A stretch of DNA of 64,000 bases from Tribonema minus (lineage: Eukaryota > Sar > Xanthophyceae > Tribonematales > Tribonemataceae). Numbering within the stretch: the first letter of the stretch is position 1; each line of letters opens with the position of its first letter. The position numbers and the translations under genes were made by a program. The notes below the pieces were generated by a model that saw nothing but the letters and a program-made list of their open reading frames with translations, had not been told where the DNA came from and did not search any database. Where the stretch lies: NCBI GenBank assembly GCA_017506865.1, contig JAFCMP010000534.1, positions 612,397 to 676,396 of the forward strand, given 5' to 3'. Shown here in pieces: positions 53,201 to 63,534 of the stretch.

Positions 53201-54304
53201 GCAGCGGCCCTCGCACTGCTCCTGCCCACGGTCTGGTACCAGGACTGGCGCCAGGACGACGGCGCATGGCGGGCGCTGCGCGATCTGCTGCAACGGGCAG
53301 GCGGAGCTGCAGGGCCGGGCATGCGGACTCGCGCCGGCGCGCGCCGCGCTGCTGCGCCAGCGGTGGCGCGCGAGCCAGGCTCTGCCCAGGCCCCGCCGGC
53401 CGCCGTGCTGCCGCGGCGTCAAGCGGCGTTATCACGGGTGCTAGACGCAGCGCTCGCCGCCACGCAGCTGCGTCGGCTTGAAGCAGCAAATGCGTTGGAA
53501 GCAGTCGCGGCGTGGCGCAGCGGCGCCTCTAAGGGGGCCATGGGTTTCTTGGCGCAATTGCCGAGCACTGACCCAGCGGAGACCATGTCCCCGCCGGAAT
53601 TCCGCGAGACGCTGCTACGCCACCTGGGCGTGGAGCGCCCCGCCCCCGCTGCGACGCGGTGCCCCAAGTGCCATAGACCAGTGGACTCGGGTGCGCACCT
53701 GCGCCGCTGCACACAAGGGCTTAACGTCACGCGACACAACTTGCTCGCAGACGCGCTCTTTCAGCTGCTCAAGCAGGTGGCCCACCTCCGCGGTCTCGAC
53801 CGGGACACCCTTGCCCCCTTCCGCCGCTACGCGGCGCGCCACGGGTTCAACAAGTTCATGGACATCGTCTTTGGCAGCAACCAGGTCTGCCTTCCAGTCC
53901 CTAAAGTGCAGCCGAGCGCCGACGCGGTAGCAGCAGGCCGGTGCACTAAACTGCGCGGCGGCTTTGAAGTAGCTTGTTGCATAGACGTCACCATACGTGA
54001 CAGCTCATGCCCCTCCCGCCTCCGTCAGGCTCAGGGGGGCGCGCGCAATGTGCAGCGCGTGCTTGAATCGGCTTCGCAGGAAAAGATAGACACATACGTA
54101 GTCTCAGGGGCCCTGGACCCCACTTCACACACCCTATTTTCCGCAGCCTTTGACCACTTCGGCGCTATGTCACGCGACACCCAAGCGCTGCTACACGCAC
54201 TCGCCGAGCAGAGCTCGCAGGGCAGCTACAATCTCGCGCAGCGCGTTGCCTTCTGGCGCCGCCGCACCTCCCTCGCGCTAAGCGCGCGCTCACACGTGCC
54301 GTGA
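50258..54304 (+). CDS. LINE ORF2: reverse transcriptase with candidate restriction-like endonuclease, 1,348 residues
   Basis: The N-terminal region holds possible zinc-binding sets (C52, C59, H100, H105, and CACASCGEPGC near 144-154). RT spans about 455-760. A conserved RPIACGDTIRRLFAR precedes motif A, IDGSNAFN (D591). Motif B is QQGVQQGDPLGPLLF (647-661). Motif C is YLDD (684-687). A thumb-like region follows. A CCHC knuckle (C1135-x2-C1138-x8-H1147-x3-C1151) precedes the nuclease candidate with SAD1222 and CCID1243VTI. That order, knuckle then PD...D, is the one seen in R2-type elements. All RT catalytic Asp residues are present. Predicted to nick the target and copy its own RNA by target-primed reverse transcription. 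The endonuclease assignment is tentative because the Lys of the (D/E)xK motif is not obvious. Confidence 0.88.
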   Translation: MMSDSTSGGAAPAAIAAAAAAAAAAAAGIDPAQPEAVQAPAQPATAAIYPRCPLYDTGCLFRVPVPKPRLRRNGEVHTLTAQTSASLALARRIATTLADHQRREHPNVPADFLARMQAVDDECLTLHRAGAGTYYAVEPELLLCACASCGEPGCVRTKLHQRDHLYKSRGAAATQRPHGPRVAPLPPILPLSTASGGARGPGARAAAAVAAAGPTWRSALPLWTLAPLSPARAALDDLSFDYVLQQQPVVGRCIRLEHRSDFTAALTATLAGLREAQTAVAQAHGVEAAAQASATAGAWCKLLHLLPCLLLVPDGSLPRAHRFAAFVAGDLDLLTRTALAFCRRGAARACMRRARSMTEAAAAVRERAAATARQPGGVGRAARLLAEGADTSAPRDSATLHKLQAKHPAGDASAKLDAAALRARSLVAAAALAAPAPLNCASFTADGLREAILAANPGSAAGPSGLRNSHLQQCVRHTAHTSGRTVDWLLELLAWLGTAVYSTPAALPAPFWRLHAAARLSAVGEKARPIACGDTIRRLFARTFCTDTRDRVSALLEPIGQFGVGARGGAERVALMAQLTHECGGVLLAIDGSNAFNALSRSAVLTAVAEHLPGLYGYVEHIYGPGRAPWLQYGLDGHADAAIILSQQGVQQGDPLGPLLFALALRGTMVAARAKFPQLALPGYLDDLTIMTPSCDAPVLGHVGRAFCFIQQALSELNIQVNVTKCAALVPASGGARERAAAVFAAANVPVPVCDDGITLMGVPVGTEGFVRAQVAATLRAPGTDRLVAELVQMEDVQAAFSILRLAVPARAGHVSRNTAPSLTHEELRRFDAITLAAVAALAQEPSAGLTPPAHQGAPAAGDDCRGPPAVSAAAAPPSLWAAAVAWVRGADWGGEAPVTLPAHQQVRVHLRLGSGGFGVLGAAPRASAAFAARSLECMGPALAAFPVSARSRVLEHARYGFTFTQIATCLQQLRSGSDEAAAALALLLPTVWYQDWRQDDGAWRALRDLLQRAGGAAGPGMRTRAGARRAAAPAVAREPGSAQAPPAAVLPRRQAALSRVLDAALAATQLRRLEAANALEAVAAWRSGASKGAMGFLAQLPSTDPAETMSPPEFRETLLRHLGVERPAPAATRCPKCHRPVDSGAHLRRCTQGLNVTRHNLLADALFQLLKQVAHLRGLDRDTLAPFRRYAARHGFNKFMDIVFGSNQVCLPVPKVQPSADAVAAGRCTKLRGGFEVACCIDVTIRDSSCPSRLRQAQGGARNVQRVLESASQEKIDTYVVSGALDPTSHTLFSAAFDHFGAMSRDTQALLHALAEQSSQGSYNLAQRVAFWRRRTSLALSARSHVP

Positions 54305-54486
54305 TCGACAACTGGAACGCAGTCATTGCCCCTGATGGCGACGTCAGCGCTTACCGCCGCATCGCACTGTTGCAAGTGCCGCGGCCCTCGCCGGCCAGCG
54401 CCGAACCGCCGGCCCCTCCGTAGATTTAGTTATTGCAAGCCCGATTTATCGTGCGCGCAGCCCATGCGGTCCAGGACATAATATAC

Positions 54487-54497
54487 AACTTCTGCAA
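54487..54497 (+). repeat. Right target-site duplication of the full-length LINE
   Basis: AACTTCTGCAA, identical to 47582-47592. It directly follows the conserved element end GGACATAATATAC. Confidence 0.8.
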
Positions 54498-55264
54498 CGC
54501 CATCTGCTTACAGATGTGCTGTCATACGCCGCTGTCAGACACTGTATCATCTGAGCGTATGTTAGGTCACTGAACAAGCGAGCCTCCTTGACTCCTGTAC
54601 GCTCGTTGAGCACTGGGTGAGTCAGGTCAGATTACTGACTCGCACTCAGACTCTGCATGAGTGCTTCTGACTAAGCATATTGAGGTACGCCGCGTACTTC
54701 GCAGCTACGCTCACAGGCTCTGATGGAGGCCTGAAGCCTACCAACTTGGGTTACTATTTCCACATCACCATCGTCAAAACCTCTAAGGTCTAACCTTGGC
54801 TTGCCAATGTGTGTTGAACTTGAAGTTAACTCAAAGTGCGGTGAAGTTTCACTAATAACTTCTGCTCGCTCACTACCGTAACGACGTGATGCGATCTGAT
54901 GTGCAGTAGCACTATTGGCCGCCTCTTCCGTGCCCTCCGGGTCAAAGGGTATGCCGCCCGTACCCTTAAAAGACTTAGAAGTCTTACGGTGCTCCTTGCC
55001 ACTCCGCACAACTGGTGCTTGTGGCGCGACGGGCACCTTGTGTGGCACTGCTGGCACACGCGGCGCGGAACTCTTAGAGTCTGACGCACTAGCCACTGGT
55101 GCCACCTCAGGCGCACTCAGGACCTGCGCACTGCGCGCAACTGATGTCTTGGTCGGCTTGCTATGCCTGACCTTCTGTGGGGTCACCACGGGCGCAACTG
55201 GGGCCCGTTGAACGAACCAGGGTCGGCAGTCTACCACACTGACATTTTGCATATGAGCTGGCAT
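54498..55264 (-). pseudogene. Upstream part of the gag-like gene interrupted by the LINE
   Basis: A minus-strand frame of 197 codons (55264-54671) is Pro/Val/Ser-rich (APVAPVVTPQKVRHSKPTKT ... HKVPVAPQAPVV). It ends with LDLRGFDDGDVEIVTQVGRL and a stop after GVPQYA. Between 54670 and the LINE a second frame reads MIQCLTAAYDSTSVSRW, directly before the LQKFHELTR segment on the other side of the insertion. This suggests one ancestral Gag broken by stops and then split. It could also be a host gene remnant. Confidence 0.42.
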
Positions 55265-55321
55265 AACATTGGCCCTTCGAGGGGTAACCCCTTTATTTTT
55301 GTGATTACGTTTCGCCTGCAG

Positions 55322-58300
55322 TGTATCAACTGCAGGCGGTTGTGTGCTCTATGCATGACTCTGGCAGCTACGACAGCGGCCATTACACCACGTGGAGTAG
55401 GGTGGAGGACGGCAACTTCGTGCACTTCAACCTTGGGGAAGTCAGTCCCCGTGGACATAGCTTCACAGAGGTGAGATCTTTTGCACACACTTTTTGTGCT
55501 GCTTTTTCAGACTGTGCTGAAGGTTGTCATCAGTTTGCGGGTACAGTAACGGCACTCAATAGGTGGCCTTCAGAACAAGGAAGGTGTTTGGCAGCGCATG
55601 CATGTTGTATCACCTGACTTGCCACAGCTTCGCATGTCACCTTACCTCGTCTATCACATTTCTTGCCGTAGGTGTGTTGTGACAAGAAACCCATCACCAT
55701 ACCTACACCTCGAGTGCTGTTCATTGCTGTTAGGTGCACCAATTGTTAGAGGCGGGGGGGGACCCGCAACACGCACGTGGCCCCCGTCCCCCCCCCCCTC
55801 CCCCGCAACACGCACTCAGGTGCGGCAGCTTGTGGCGGAGACTTGGGTGCTGGCTGTGTACAGCAAAGGTGCAGTTTCGGCGGAGCAGTGTGCACCCAAT
55901 CGTCGGTCCGGAGGCGGGGCATACAACATCTCCGCCTGCGTCGAAGTCCACCCGCCCAGAAGCAGCACGAACCCCCCCTTCCAGCCAGTCACGGCGTGGA
56001 CGTGCCCGCACGGCGGCCTCACGAAGAGGAGCAATTTCGCAGCAGGAGCCGTCTTCCGAGGTACATGCACAACATGATGTATATAATTTGAGCTACTAAT
56101 AGTGGCAGGACGTTCAATTTGATGGAGCTTGAGGATAACCCCTGGTTACCGATTCTAAGCATCCCTCTTCGGCTGACATCGTATATGCGTTAGCACACAT
56201 GGATAATGGAACTCGAGGTTAGAATAGGTCCCTGACTCCAAAATCTGCATCTCTCTTAATCTGACATGGTAGCACACATGGAGGATGGTTTCTTGGGACT
56301 AGCAAATATTGATGACGCCATACCCGCTAGAGGCAGTGCTTGGCCGCATGTGTAAGCGTGTGTATGGTGGTGCCTGTCTGATGCAGGTGCACCGCTGCCC
56401 TGCATGGGTGTCATTGTTGAATGCCCCTTGTGCCTGGCACATGATGCAAGACCAAGCAATCCTGTGTGGTTCAATCATGTGTATGCTCAGGGTTATATCT
56501 GGGATAACAGTAAGACGATGCCCCCCATCTTGGTGTTCTGCAGTCACCATCGAGTTCTGGATCACCAACGAGGCACAGTCCTGATGAGCAAGATGAAAGA
56601 GAGGAAACCGATTCGGAACCGCCCAGGCGCCGCATCAATTCCACACAGGGCCGTCGGCCCACAATGCAGGATGCTGACCCCGCCGAGTCAGACTGCAGCG
56701 ACGACAGCCACTCAACAGTGGCCGAGGCTGACTCCGATGACAAGTGGCAATTTGACGCTGACGCGACCGAATCCGAGAAAGTCTATGATCCCCTCATGGA
56801 CGACGCAGGGGAAGCGGATGATGGTCAGCCTCAGGTAGCATTCATCGAGGCTGCTTGCTTGCAAGCACTTACACTACCTGCCGGTTCCACTTGAGCGGGT
56901 GATGGCAAGTGCGTATAACGGTAATCATCATGGCAATTGAATCTGCCTCATGTCTGCGGTATTAACCCTGAGCATGTGGGCTGGACCTTGTGTGTGACGC
57001 ATGTTGCTCTATGCGTTTGCATGGCATGACTGCGCCTGAGGCCAGAGGTAGACATGGCAGAGCAATCAGCCTTTCAGGGGCGCAGCTGCTGTGACTCGAA
57101 ACTCAATGCAAACCTAGCATTGCTGCGTTATGCATGGACAAATGTCTGAAGCACTCTGCATACCAACACCTCTACCCCCTTTCTGATTACACAGGCTCCG
57201 CGCGCACCTTGGACGGGCACAGACAGACAATTGCTGAGTGTGTCACAGGAAGGGGTGTCCTCAGCCATTTGGCTAGCGGCCTTGGCGATGTGAACGTGCG
57301 GACGAACCTAGGACGTGATAGGACAGGTGTCACAGCACTAAGTGGTGCGTTGTCTATGACACCAGCCAGACGGCAGGAGAAGCTGGCGCTGGATGGGGGT
57401 CGCCTCTTACTTGCACCAGATGCCAGGGCCCCTCGCCATGGTGGTCCTCTGTCCGACATGCCCTGGAGAACTGGTGGGACTATTCGATGTTGACACAATC
57501 TATGTGAGTCGATCAGTTGATCATGAATGCTGGCAGGCTGAGCTTAGAGCAACACCGGATTTGTCCTTCTAGGCTGCCAGTGCGTCATCTACAAGCACCG
57601 CATGCAATGTCGATGTGTAGATGTGTGTAATATTGTTGGCAAAGTTGCATACTCAGCCCGTCACAGGCGTCCACAGTATGTGGATCTGCTGCTCCATGAG
57701 ACAGAGCATCGTCTGTGGTGCAATCAGGCCAACTGCCCACACATGAGGAGTTTGAGCAAATGCTGATGAAATCTTTGAGTCCACACTGCGCGGCGCGCAC
57801 TTGGCCAATGTGCCGGTAAAGTAAAACAAGCATTGTGCGCACGAGTTAGGTATGTTAAGGTAAGCAGTGTTCTGAATAAAATGCCACCGTTTTTCACCTA
57901 CTAGCACTGCCATAATTGGTTGCAGATGTGTCAGCTGTGTCCTTCCTGGACTTTTGACGCGATAAGTGATATTTGACAAGATGTTGATTAATGCTGTATT
58001 GTTATCTTAAAGTGCTTCGAAAGTAGTCTTTGTACTTTCTACTGCAAGTACTTTGAAAATAGGTGTTTTTCTCACAATATGGAACGCTTACATTGCTCAG
58101 CGCTGGAGCACGAACTTGAAATCTGAGGCGCCTACTGTTCTGCCTGGCGTGTAGGTTCTCACAGTTTGAAGCCATAACCGCGCACTCTGTGTCTGATGCG
58201 GTGTGCAGGGCTTTGCACCGACTTTGCGCAGTATGGTATGCGGTGAGAAAGGTCTGCTCTCTGGTCCGGGAGTCATTGCCAGCCTGGAACTGTCGACTGC

Positions 58301-59432
58301 CATCAGGGCTCAGCACAGCACTCCACGACCCACAAAGTTGCGGTTCCCTGTGGAGGAGACGCGTGCGAGACGGAGTTCAAACAGCGGTGCCACCGACACA
58401 TCCACGGGCCAGGAAGATGCACAAGAGAGTCAGGCACCAGAAGAAGCAGCACCCCGCCGTCGTCGACGTGATGGTCTGTCAGGTGTGTGGCATGTACACC
58501 TCTTCTGTGAGGTGTGCAACTTTGTTTGGTATGTATCAGTATGACTGGCGGTGGAGTCTGCGCGAACAAAGCCCGCTGTAGCAACGTGAACAAGGTGCCC
58601 TGCCCCCATCTTCAGTTCATGTTTGCGCACTCCTGCTGAATGTTTACTATCCGTGTCGTCATGCCCACCATGTCACTGCTTGCCCAAGGTAGCTTGGCCC
58701 GTTGAAATTGTCTTTTTGGACATGAAGAGTGAGGTTTCGAGTTTGGCTTAGGCATATGATGGAACACTGTGTTTGTGAACCGTGGATGCTCATCTTGCCA
58801 AGGACACCCGCTGTGAGGCTGGGCCCGTACAGGTTTCAGCACATGAATGATGCGGTTGATGTGCAGCACCAAGTGCATGAACTTCAAGTGAACAGGGGGC
58901 TGGGCATGGGTACAAGCAGGCCACTGGACCAGCCAGATGCAAATTCAACTGCGAACAAGGTGCGAGTGCGAGGGGCACCCCATCATGATTGTTGTGCCTG
59001 TGATACCCTCCACCGCGACAGTGCGACATTTTATAAACGCTACGCTGGCCCTGAGTCTTCTGCAATAGTCACTGTATTTATTGCAAAGGTTTCATGACCA
59101 GTGGCACCGAATCAGCGGCACTGATTATCGTGTCTTGCAACAAGAGCTGGTCATGTGGAACAAATGGCACGCTCAGGGACACGCAATCACAAGCTTTCAG
59201 TTTGACAGTGGTATAACCTTTGTGTGATCATCTGCTGAAGCTGCGCAATTCACATCCCTACATCTCCAGGACAATTTTGAATACCTGGTGCAATCATCTG
59301 CTCATGCTGTGCAATTCATGTCTGTACATTTCCAGGGTCAGAGCGTGCCTTCACCTTGGTTTCACTTGGTGCACAGGCTGCGGTCAGGGTGGCTGCCGTG
59401 CGTACGGCTGGGGGCCTTCCTTTCACTGGTGA
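55322..59432 (+). CDS. Ubiquitin-specific-protease-like gene, 5' end missing
   Basis: Exons 55322-55470, 55820-55868, 55960-56060, 56544-56834, (57195-57254), 58209-58482 and 59377-59432 keep phase and end in TGA (325 residues). Exon 1 reads YQLQAVVCSMHDSGSYDSGH then YTTWSRVEDGNFVHFNLGEV. This is the His-box half of a USP/UCH catalytic domain (YxLxAVV...GHYtxxxR...FxxFN). Exon 2 (VRQLVAETWVLAVYSK) matches its terminal VLxYxr strand. Then come Pro/Ser/Arg-rich exons, an acidic exon (ESDCSDDSHSTVAEADSDDK) and a basic RRRRRD stretch. The Cys-box half with the catalytic cysteine is not in the expected upstream position: the adjacent 5' sequence is the gag-like remnant and the LINE. The fifth and last exons are the least certain. 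Without the Cys box the encoded fragment could not be an active protease. Confidence 0.55.
59226..59336. repeat. Tandem duplication, ~65-bp unit
   Basis: Two diverged copies share ATCATCTGCT...GCTG.GCAATTCA...TACAT.TCCAGG (59227 and 59290). The second sits just before the putative last exon of the USP-like gene. Confidence 0.8.
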
Positions 59433-59646
59433 GTGACTAGTGCTTCGGGCCGCATGTTCATTGTTTTTGAAAACGCTCTCAGTTGATCACTTCACAAAGG
59501 CATTCTGTCAAGGCACTTTACAGTGCCACAATGTCAAGGCGGGAGAGGGAAACTGTTTTGAGCGCCTCTCCTTCAAAGTTTTGCGACCACTACGCCGCCA
59601 ATGATCATACTTTAGAGTGCCCATGAGCATGAATACTGCACAGGTA

Positions 59647-59739
59647 CACAGCGCAGACTAGGCTGCTGCGTTGACGCAAGCTTTTCGATTGCATAGGCAA
59701 CCCGGCCTCCCTTGGGCCTTTATAAATACAAGTCCATAC
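59647..59739 (+). repeat. 93-bp dispersed repeat, copy 2
   Basis: 100% identical to 41936-42028. Continues GTACTCAGAGG, whereas copy 1 continues AGACTTTTTT. The 17-bp end ATACAAGTCCATACGTA also occurs at 32973-32989. Confidence 0.9.
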
Positions 59740-61756
59740 GTACTCAGAGGGGGGGAGTCGAGGGGGGGTCGCACGAGGTTTTTTCCGATCTGGAGCGCAT
59801 CGCCGGAAGCACGGATGTTTTGCAAGTTTGACGATATGCTCTACGAGGTGCTCGTATCGTAAGGCTGACGCGACATGCAGGGTCGTAGCGCTGGGCGAGC
59901 CTGCAGACATCGCTGATAGCAGGCTATTGGTGCATCGCCTCTGCAGAGATGTGGCCACGTCGCAGCATGGTGGCGATGCTAGAGCATCGCTGCACCTGAG
60001 ACATGCGTGCATGACAGGCGAGCACGCAGCGCAGCAGCAGGAGCACAAAAGTTAAATAGCAAGTGGCTGGCGTGTGGCATAAGGCGATTGCATTTTGCGT
60101 GCGACTCTGCTGCTACACAACTACCGTAGTACATGAAGCGCGAGTGGTAGCTCACGTACAGCTGCTGGTGTCACTGTAGCTACCAGCACACTAAAAAGTA
60201 CAGTTAGCCGTCACGGCAGTGCCGTGTCTTCTTCATGCACGTGCTTGCGGTCTTCATGAAGCCCACCCATGCTGATTGCGGATCTGCAGTGAGGACGAGA
60301 CAACGTACTACACACAAGACGAAACGTCGTGTCAGTGTTAAAGTCGTTGTACTGGCAGTGGTATCATACGGGCATCATGAAGAACTCAAGACAGCAGTAA
60401 ACTAGAGCAATGAGGCCCATGCACATCAGTCGATGCCTTCAAATTTGAAAGATCAAAACATTATGATAGTGAGTGGTGATTTTGAAGCGCTAGACAGTGC
60501 CATCAGCTACATCACTGCAGTAAGTGCGTGTGCCAAGCAGCTGATTAGCCGTATTACGAGCTTGGTATAAATTGAGCAACTGTGACTGCCTTGTACATGC
60601 TCATGTTCTACAATTGTAATGCATCAGCAAAGGTGTAATAGTAGATGGTGACAATGACTGCGTCGTCGTGTGCGCCACGCATTGCACAGCAACGGTGCAA
60701 CGAAAATAACTGCGCGGTCTTGTGCGCCAGCGGTGCACAGCAACGGTGCAACGAAGACAAAATATACATTGAACATGACTACTTGAGGTAAAAGATGAAT
60801 GGAATGCGACTTGAAGTATAGATGAGCAAAATTCGGCTGCGGATGCTCCTCTTAATGTACCACGTCAATCTGTATACACAGCATCGGTCAGTGAAGTAAC
60901 TATGTAAAGTGAAATACAACGCAACGCAAGCTCACGATTTGAGTGTGGCTACATTGCCGGCATCGAGGTGCAAGCCGGGTCTCAGCTGCAAATTATCAGG
61001 GGGCTCATGATGTAAATGCTTTCGTGCGGCATGTTGGAGCGTCTACACTCGCAAATTGGTTTGTTTGTGTTCAAATTACATTTTGTTGTATTTGCGGCGT
61101 CTGTGTGCGGGACATGCCAGCATCTGAAGTTCTTTTTTGAAAACGGCAGTGCTGAAGTTATTGCTCGCCAAAGTATATTTTGGTGTAGACCATTGAATTC
61201 ATTTCACGGTGGCTACGCAGCACCTGCGGTTCTGTAGCTTAGCCTGTGCTCTGTTGCCCGCGCTGACAGCTACATTGTTAGAGGGCATATCATGTGACGT
61301 GCACTCCTAGGGGATGGCAGCATGGAAACTTCTATGGAATGGCAGCACGGACAGCCTCGCCTAGTGCTCAGCGCTTCTGATAAACTAGTGCACAGCGCTT
61401 CTGACAAACTTTGATATTTTTATTATGAAAGTGTGAACATTGACTTGATGGATTGTTAAATTCCATGAAAGGGGTTTTGAAGTAGCTTTGGTTGAAATGG
61501 AAGTAATTATCACAACCAACATGCACCTTCGGCATAATGGATCAAGCTACTTCATATACTATAGTATGAGCACTGCCCTGCGCACACCACAGAGCTCTAA
61601 CACAAACATTGCCTTGCCAGCTACCAGCATTGATTGCCTCCACGCAGGGCAAGTCAACTGCAAGAGTTTGATGTTAAAGTGGAAACGCACACCAGCCTTG
61701 CGCTGTTATGCAGCGATTGTATGTCCGGGGTTGTGATGGCCCCGAGCGGATTTTGG

Positions 61757-61777
61757 GGTAGGGTTAGGGTTAGGTTA
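61757..61777 (+). repeat. Interstitial telomeric repeat
   Basis: GGTAGGGTTAGGGTTAGGTT followed by AG, in the same orientation as the terminal array about 1.8 kb away. Confidence 0.85.
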
Positions 61778-63303
61778 GTATAGGCCTTCGGAGCCTGGCG
61801 CCGAGGGGTCGGGAGCAAACCAGCTTTGCTGAGCGGTGCCGCAGCATTAAAAAATCGCGTGTGGTAGGCTGCTTTGATACACAACGCACAGAGGCGGCCC
61901 TTGGGAGCGTTGCGAAGGTGCTCAGGAAGGAGGTGCTGCTGCTGCCTACAGGTGCATTGCGCGCGCGTGATCAGCGTCGGCCTCCACATCTCTGAAGGTG
62001 TTGGCACAAAATCGCAGGAGCTGGGGTGGCGATAGCTCGTGCGGACACCAGCGCCCACCAGGTGCCAGAAACCATTGAAATACCACGTTTAGTTTCCTCC
62101 ATGTATACCTGTTCAGCCTGTTCTTCTCGCCCTCACGTGCTGCAATGCATTACTTGAAAATGCGCTCCTGAGCTTGGCAGCACGAGCAAACAAAAAGCCA
62201 TCCGCTTGAGCAGGCAGTTGTTTGATTCGCCAAGTACTTTGGTACGTGCACATGCAGTCGCTATGACGATGGCCTGCCCTCGCGGCAACATGTACGATGT
62301 GCTTTGTTGATGGAGAAGGCCTGGTGCTGCATGATTTTGTGTTTTCGCAAGCAGAGCCCACGGCATGTACATATATAGGCTATATACCGCTCGTTCCTGC
62401 ATTGCGAGCATTCGTGTATAACTGCTGCCGCTGCTATGGCCCATAATTCGCTGAGCGGCCAGCTCTCACGAGCCCTGCAGCGCGTGCCAGCTCGCAAAGT
62501 TGTCGTTCGTATGTGCTGTGGTTCTGCTGCCCGTGGTTCAAGCTGCGCGCAATAGCGGCTGGTCGTAAACTACTACATGAAGCCAGTGGTACATTTCAAC
62601 TCAGAGAACTGATATGACGTCGTCAGCGTCGTGCACTTGTGCGATCAATTTGCGAACGTGGTGCTTCGGGCCCGCGATGCGGCTGCTTTCTGTGCGTGAG
62701 CCAGGTGCATTCACTCAGTTCACAGCATACGCTGTGCAGGATTGCTATGTTGCCCTTGACAGTATTTCTGAACTCATTTACGGCATCAGTGTGTCGATGG
62801 AAGGATTGTGTAATTTGCCATACGTGGTCTTTGAACCATGTACAGCTTGCACCTGGATGTTGGTTCCAATTGGAGCATTACCAGCTCCTGAGTGAGACAC
62901 TGGTAATGGATCAACATTTAACTAGTCACCACCACCGTGTATTATGCTGTATATTGTTAAGGGTGCAGCATCAATGTCTGCGTGTACAGAGATGCCTTCA
63001 GGTGCAAGTTAAACGATTCAAGTGTAAGTTAAACGAGCTCCACTAGCCTGGTACACAGATGCATGCAGCTTGACACACCGGTGTCCCAACACCAATACTG
63101 CAACATGATGATGTTTTACATCAACGATGGCGGCTCTTCTCATTTTGTAGTGCACTGCATGACTTCCTTTTGCTGACAATCGTGATGAACTCCTTTGTGA
63201 CTCACACTAGGTTTAAACCGGCAGACAGCCTGTGGGAAGGGGTTATGCAGTGCCCATAGCTGTCAGACGGGAACAGCGCCGGTAGTGCAGCTGGTTAGGC
63301 GTC

Positions 63304-63534
63304 ATGAGCTCTGCGGATTCGGACTATGTGATTGAGGAGGCCTCAGGGAGTGAGACTGGCTCAGATGGAGCGAGTTCAGATGATGACGGCGCCGGTTCAG
63401 ACGATGAGGGGGAGCTTGGTGAAGAGGGGGAGCTTGGTGAAGAGGTGCAGAACAATGAGGAGCTTGATGATTCAGAAGAGGGGCAGGACAGTGATGCCGC
63501 CGATTCAGACGATGAGGAGGAGCGTGGTGAAGGG
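63304..63534 (+). CDS. Acidic Ser/Asp/Glu-rich reading frame cut off by the telomere
   Basis: ATG at 63304 (MSSADSDYVIEEASGSETGS) starts 77 codons made almost only of Ser, Asp, Glu and Gly, with GELGEEGELGEE repeats. The frame then enters the TTAGGG array without a stop, becoming Leu-Gly then Val-Arg then Leu-Gly repeats as the unit phase shifts. An acceptor-like TAGTGCAG ends at 63290, so this may be an internal exon. Acidic tails like this occur in chaperones and chromatin proteins, but nothing identifies this one. It is most simply a gene broken where a telomere was added. Confidence 0.45.

Larger units (their letters stand above)
47593..54486 (+). mobile_element. Full-length non-LTR retrotransposon (LINE-like, RT plus candidate restriction-like endonuclease)
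   Basis: A 6.9-kb, very GC-rich element bounded by an 11-bp duplication (AACTTCTGCAA). It has two main ORFs, no LTRs and no poly(A) tail. It ends GGACATAATATAC, as does the truncated copy (GGACATAATGTA). The 3' end is thus defined by two independent copies. ORF2 has RT and a C-terminal zinc knuckle followed by a candidate restriction-like nuclease instead of an N-terminal APE domain, which points to the R2/NeSL/CRE-like half of LINE diversity. Both ORFs are open, so the copy may be active. Confidence 0.88.
59433..63303. other. Subtelomeric stretch without a firm gene
   Basis: Apart from repeats listed separately, no reading frame here has splice support or a domain. Small tandem duplications occur at 60665-60760 (GCACAGCAACGGTGCAACGA twice) and 61362-61412 (CAGCGCTTCTGAYAAACT twice). 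Short frames at 61488-61736 and 62614-62895 are not convincing. Confidence 0.45.
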
